A stretch of 64,000 bases of DNA from Enterococcus faecalis_A (GTDB lineage Bacteria; Bacillota; Bacilli; Lactobacillales; Enterococcaceae). Shown here one piece after another: positions 61,120 through 64,000 of this stretch (positions within the stretch are counted from its first letter, which is position 1; every line of letters begins with the position of its first letter). The stretch is from positions 62,001 through 126,000 of the forward strand of contig JBPDWA010000004.1 in the NCBI GenBank assembly GCA_051295955.1, given 5' to 3'. Both the position numbers and the translations under genes were made by a program. The notes beneath the pieces are model-generated. The model searched no databases and had not been told where the DNA came from. It saw only the letters and a list, made by a program, of their open reading frames with translations.

Positions 61120-61830
61120 ATGAAAAGAGTATTAGTTGTCGATGATGAACCTTCTATCTTAACTTTGTTGACCTTCAATTTGGAAAAAGAAGGCTATCAA
61201 GTAATGACTGCCGAAGATGGTCGTCAAGGTTTTGAAGAAGCACTCACCAATCAATACGACTTTATCATTTTAGATCTGATGTTGCCACAAATGAATGGCC
61301 TTGATATTACCAAAGCACTTCGCCGAGAAAAAATAGATACGCCCATTTTAATGTTGACCGCTCGTGACGATCAAGTAGATAAGATAATCGGTTTGGAAAT
61401 GGGCGCCGATGATTATTTAACCAAGCCTTTTAGTCCACGAGAAGTATTAGCCCGAATGAAAGCTATTTTCCGACGTTTAAAAACGCCTTCCACCAAAGAA
61501 ACACTTGAAGAAAGCCAAAAGGTTCCACTTGAAGCTGGTGAGATTGTTGTTGATGAGCAAAACTATGGCGTGTGGGTTCGAGGCCAAAAAATCGAACTAA
61601 CGCCAAAAGAATTTGAACTGTTGGCGTATTTTATGAAACGCAAAGGTCGTGTCATCAATCGTGAAACCTTGTTGGAGCGAATTTGGCAATACGACTTTGC
61701 CGGTCAAAGCCGGATTGTGGATGTCCATGTCAGTCACTTACGAGACAAAATTGAACTTGATCCGAAACGTCCTCGTTATTTACAAACGGTTCGTGGTTTT
61801 GGGTATCGATTCCAGGAGCCCAAAGAATGA
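61120..61830 (+). CDS. phoP: PhoP/PhoB-type response regulator
   Basis: OmpR-family transcription factor. Receiver domain: VLVVDDEPSILTLL (acidic pocket), phospho-acceptor Asp in DFIILDLMLPQMNG, Thr in MLTARDD and Lys in TKPFSPRE. Winged helix output: LTPKEFELLAYFMKRKGRVI then RIVDVHVSHLRDKIE and TVRGFGYRF. At 236 residues it is intact. The pairing with a PAS-containing kinase and the sequence resemble PhoP of phosphate-starvation systems, but no pst genes are in view. GGAG precedes the ATG; an extended -10 (TATGG-TAAAAT, 61013-61018) may be the promoter. Confidence 0.85.
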   Translation: MKRVLVVDDEPSILTLLTFNLEKEGYQVMTAEDGRQGFEEALTNQYDFIILDLMLPQMNGLDITKALRREKIDTPILMLTARDDQVDKIIGLEMGADDYLTKPFSPREVLARMKAIFRRLKTPSTKETLEESQKVPLEAGEIVVDEQNYGVWVRGQKIELTPKEFELLAYFMKRKGRVINRETLLERIWQYDFAGQSRIVDVHVSHLRDKIELDPKRPRYLQTVRGFGYRFQEPKE

Positions 61831-63608
61831 AGCAACGACAACGAGTGGAATATTTGCTAGTCTGCGTAGTGATGGCAATTTTATTTATTGGCAGTATAGT
61901 GTTAACCAATTTCTTTTTTAAAAATGAACTTGTCACTCAACAAGAAGCGTATTTGCAAAGAAAAAGCCAAGTCATTGAAAGACAATTACCGACTGAGGTC
62001 TTCTCAAAAAAACAAGTTAGCCCCAGTCAAAAAGCCTTATTGGCGCAATTTGCTAGCGAAGAAAATGAGCGTATTACACTTTTGAGTAAAGAAGGTATGG
62101 TGATTTATGACAGCAGCCAACCGCAACTTACGGGTTCAAGAAAAACACGGCCTGAAGTCAAAGCAATTTTAGCTGGAGCGGATTATGGCAGTGCTATTCG
62201 CAACAGTGTCACCGTTAATAAAGAACTTATTTATTTGGCCAAGCCGGTATTGGTAGCCGGCCAGCGCGTGGGGATTATTCGTATTTCCGAAGCAACATCT
62301 CAGTTTTCTCATAATGTCCGCTCCTTCCAGCGCTATCTTGTCTTAACATTGGGAATTTTATTTTTATTGATTACTTTTTTTGTCTTCCTTTTACTGCATC
62401 AAAAAAATGAACCACTGGTGACAGTGTTACCCATTTTAAAACGGATGTTAAAACATCCCGATGAAAGTCGATCTATCATCCAACATTCTTCTGAATGGAA
62501 TGAACTATATCAAACAGTCAACGCCTTAAGCCAACAAGTCAGCCAAACCTACAAAGCGTATACTTCAACCGATGAACAGTTCCATGATTTATTGGATGAA
62601 TTGATGATCGGTGTTTTTATTATTGATACACAAGGAGCGCTCCGGCTAGTCAATCCCAAGATGTTAGAAATTCTCGGTTTAGCCAAAGAAGCAGTTAACC
62701 AGCATTACTTGGAAGTTATTCATGATCCAGAGCTAATCCATTTAATTCATCAAGTATCCGCAGATAAGGTTAATCTTCATGAGGAAATAACAATAACTGA
62801 AGTTCCGACAGAGCTTTGTTTAGATGTTTCCCTACGCTACTTAGACGATGCTATTAATGACTATCAGGTATTAGGGATCGCTTACGATTTAACCCGCGTA
62901 CGACAATTGGAAGCAATGCAAAAAGACTTTGTCTCTAACGTTTCTCATGAACTGAAAACGCCGGTAACTTCGTTGCTAGGTTTTACTGAAACCCTATTAG
63001 ATGGCGCCAAAGAAGATCCTGCAACGTTAACCCAATTTTTAACGATCATGCAAAAAGATGCATTACGTTTGCAACAATTGATTCAAGAAATCATTCAACT
63101 GTCAAGAAGCAATCGACTGCTTGATTATACGGAGCAACAGCTACTTTTAACGCCTGTGATTGAAGAAATTTTGAATGCTTATCGCAAAACAATTCAGGAA
63201 AAACAATTAACGATCCAAATTGAAGGAGCACCTACGGCTACACTCTCAACCAAGTACGAACTCTTCTACCCGATTGTCAAAAATTTAATTGAAAATGCCA
63301 TTCAGTATGCTCCGGCTCAAGGAACGGTGACTATTGCTTATACCTTAGACAAACAGTTCACCTTTTCAGTGGCGGATAACGGGATTGGGATTAGCCAAAA
63401 AGACCAAGCTCGAATCTTTGAACGCTTTTATCGTGTTGATAAAGCAAGAAGTCGCCATTCCGGAGGCACTGGCTTAGGATTGTCGATCGTCCAAAATTAT
63501 ACTGAATTATTAGGAGGAACAGTGACCATTGATAGCCATTTAGGCTTAGGCTCTACTTTTACGGTTTACTTGCCGCTTCAATTAGTGGATGACTCTCTTG
63601 ATTTATAA
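61827..63608 (+). CDS. phoR: PhoR-type sensor histidine kinase with PAS domain
   Basis: Membrane kinase for the preceding regulator. Helix 1 (residues about 9-31), extracytoplasmic sensor to about 160, helix 2 (YLVLTLGILFLLITFFVFLL), a PAS domain (about 245-350, LMIGVFIIDTQGALRLVNPK), H-box FVSNVSHELKTPVTSLLGF, and the ATPase with N-box NLIENAIQYAP, DNGIGIS and GGTGLGLSIVQN. At 593 residues it is intact. Its ATG overlaps the stop of the regulator gene (ATGA), so the two are coupled. The signal is presumed to be phosphate limitation by similarity only. Confidence 0.85.
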   Translation: MKQRQRVEYLLVCVVMAILFIGSIVLTNFFFKNELVTQQEAYLQRKSQVIERQLPTEVFSKKQVSPSQKALLAQFASEENERITLLSKEGMVIYDSSQPQLTGSRKTRPEVKAILAGADYGSAIRNSVTVNKELIYLAKPVLVAGQRVGIIRISEATSQFSHNVRSFQRYLVLTLGILFLLITFFVFLLLHQKNEPLVTVLPILKRMLKHPDESRSIIQHSSEWNELYQTVNALSQQVSQTYKAYTSTDEQFHDLLDELMIGVFIIDTQGALRLVNPKMLEILGLAKEAVNQHYLEVIHDPELIHLIHQVSADKVNLHEEITITEVPTELCLDVSLRYLDDAINDYQVLGIAYDLTRVRQLEAMQKDFVSNVSHELKTPVTSLLGFTETLLDGAKEDPATLTQFLTIMQKDALRLQQLIQEIIQLSRSNRLLDYTEQQLLLTPVIEEILNAYRKTIQEKQLTIQIEGAPTATLSTKYELFYPIVKNLIENAIQYAPAQGTVTIAYTLDKQFTFSVADNGIGISQKDQARIFERFYRVDKARSRHSGGTGLGLSIVQNYTELLGGTVTIDSHLGLGSTFTVYLPLQLVDDSLDL

Positions 63609-63683
63609 ATAACCACGTGCGCAACATGCAGATATTTTGCGCCAGTTGCTTTAGGAGTTAAAATTAACGAAAGCTTGTAGTAC

Positions 63684-63729
63684 AAATAGCCTCGCTTAGC
63701 CAGTTTTTTTGGACTAAGCGAGGCTATTT
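63684..63729 (+). terminator. Hairpin after phoR
   Basis: A perfect 16-bp stem (63684-63699 with 63714-63729). The T run is in the loop, not after the stem, so it is a weak terminator in form; a few T follow 15 bp later. Confidence 0.6.
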
Positions 63730-64000
63730 GCTGCAAGAATTTTTCTGGGGCTCGTCTCTTTTATTCAATCATTTAATGTTCATGGAATGAATAAACTTCA
63801 TTTACTGAAACACTAAGAAGTCAAAAGAACCAACAGCTTAAATTTTTGTCGAACCAAGCACATTCATTCTTAAAATTTTTATTTTTATCTATAAACAAGG
63901 TCACTTTTCGGTAATCAATTAATTAAACGTTGCTTGGTGCTGCTTGCTTTAACTACATACTTTTTTATATCCGCTTTTTACCTGTGTACAACTATTTAAG
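63730..64000. other. Non-coding end of the window
   Basis: AT-rich sequence. I see no open frame with a ribosome site, no repeat and no RNA gene in the last 270 bp. Confidence 0.5.

Noticed and set aside
1..64000. CRISPR arrays, tRNA/rRNA genes, insertion sequences, prophage genes
   Set aside because: I looked on both strands for regular spaced repeats, cloverleaf ends, transposases and phage structural genes and saw none.

Overview
The window is a chromosomal segment of a low-to-moderate-GC Gram-positive coccus, most likely in the Enterococcaceae (Enterococcus, Tetragenococcus or Melissococcus relatives). The evidence is the gene set and order (rbgA-rnhB-dprA-topA-trmFO-xerC-hslV-hslU-codY; parE-parC; pflB-pflA-ppaC; degV-GDSL-ypmS-msrA-yozE-ctpA-lepB; rpsP-khpA; ylxM-ffh), strong AGGAGG ribosome sites, frequent TTG/GTG starts, and CodY, PerR, HslV and LexA of Firmicute type. 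Genus is an inference. I see no tRNA, rRNA, CRISPR array, insertion sequence or prophage.

Layout. 1-5.8 kb (+): end of an unknown helical protein, a CPA1 Na+/H+ antiporter, an ABC-F ATPase, thyA and the dihydrofolate reductase gene. 6.0-7.1 kb: lexA (-) facing ynzC (+), with a LexA box on the lexA promoter. 7.1-14.3 kb (+): tkt, a secreted glucosaminidase with LysM, cysK, perR, nox and a YczE/YitT-type membrane protein. 14.3-17 kb: a decayed patch (fragments of a possible transporter, a GNAT acetyltransferase and the tag DNA glycosylase) around a VanZ-like gene and a UPF0316 gene. 17-27.9 kb (-): an unrecognised gene, ppaC, pflA, pflB, parC, parE and a CoA-binding protein. 28 kb: plsY (+). 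28.8-39.8 kb (-): a LacX-type epimerase, then the long rbgA-to-codY housekeeping cluster. 40-47.5 kb (-): a MutS-related gene with an internal stop, lepB, ctpA, yozE, msrA with an internal stop, ypmS, a GDSL hydrolase and degV. 47.6-49.5 kb (+): a hemolysin III family gene, a small SOS-controlled membrane protein and a gldA-like remnant. 49.5-60.3 kb (mostly -): apt, recJ, lapA-like, an SDR, rnz, a ruined two-component system, khpA, rpsP, then an FMN reductase (+), ffh and ylxM. 60.4-63.6 kb: a DUF523 remnant and an intact PhoP/PhoR-type two-component system (+).

How the genes fit together. The intact genes are core functions: DNA topology (parEC, topA), recombination and repair (recJ, dprA, xerC, lexA), secretion (ffh, ylxM, lepB), ribosome assembly (rbgA, rpsP), regulated proteolysis with CodY (hslVU-codY), and fermentative redox balance (pflB/pflA under a likely CcpA site, nox with Rex-like half-sites). 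Nine loci are broken, several by one or two in-frame stops in otherwise readable frames. That points to recent, ongoing gene loss, as in a host- or niche-restricted lineage.

The most interesting item is at 48.3-48.6 kb. A near-consensus promoter (TTTACA, 17 bp, TATAAT) lies directly downstream of a 15-base A run. One LexA box fills its spacer and a second, perfect one lies just downstream of the -10. It drives a 66-residue, two-helix membrane protein with a very basic tail, which looks like an undescribed SOS-induced membrane peptide.
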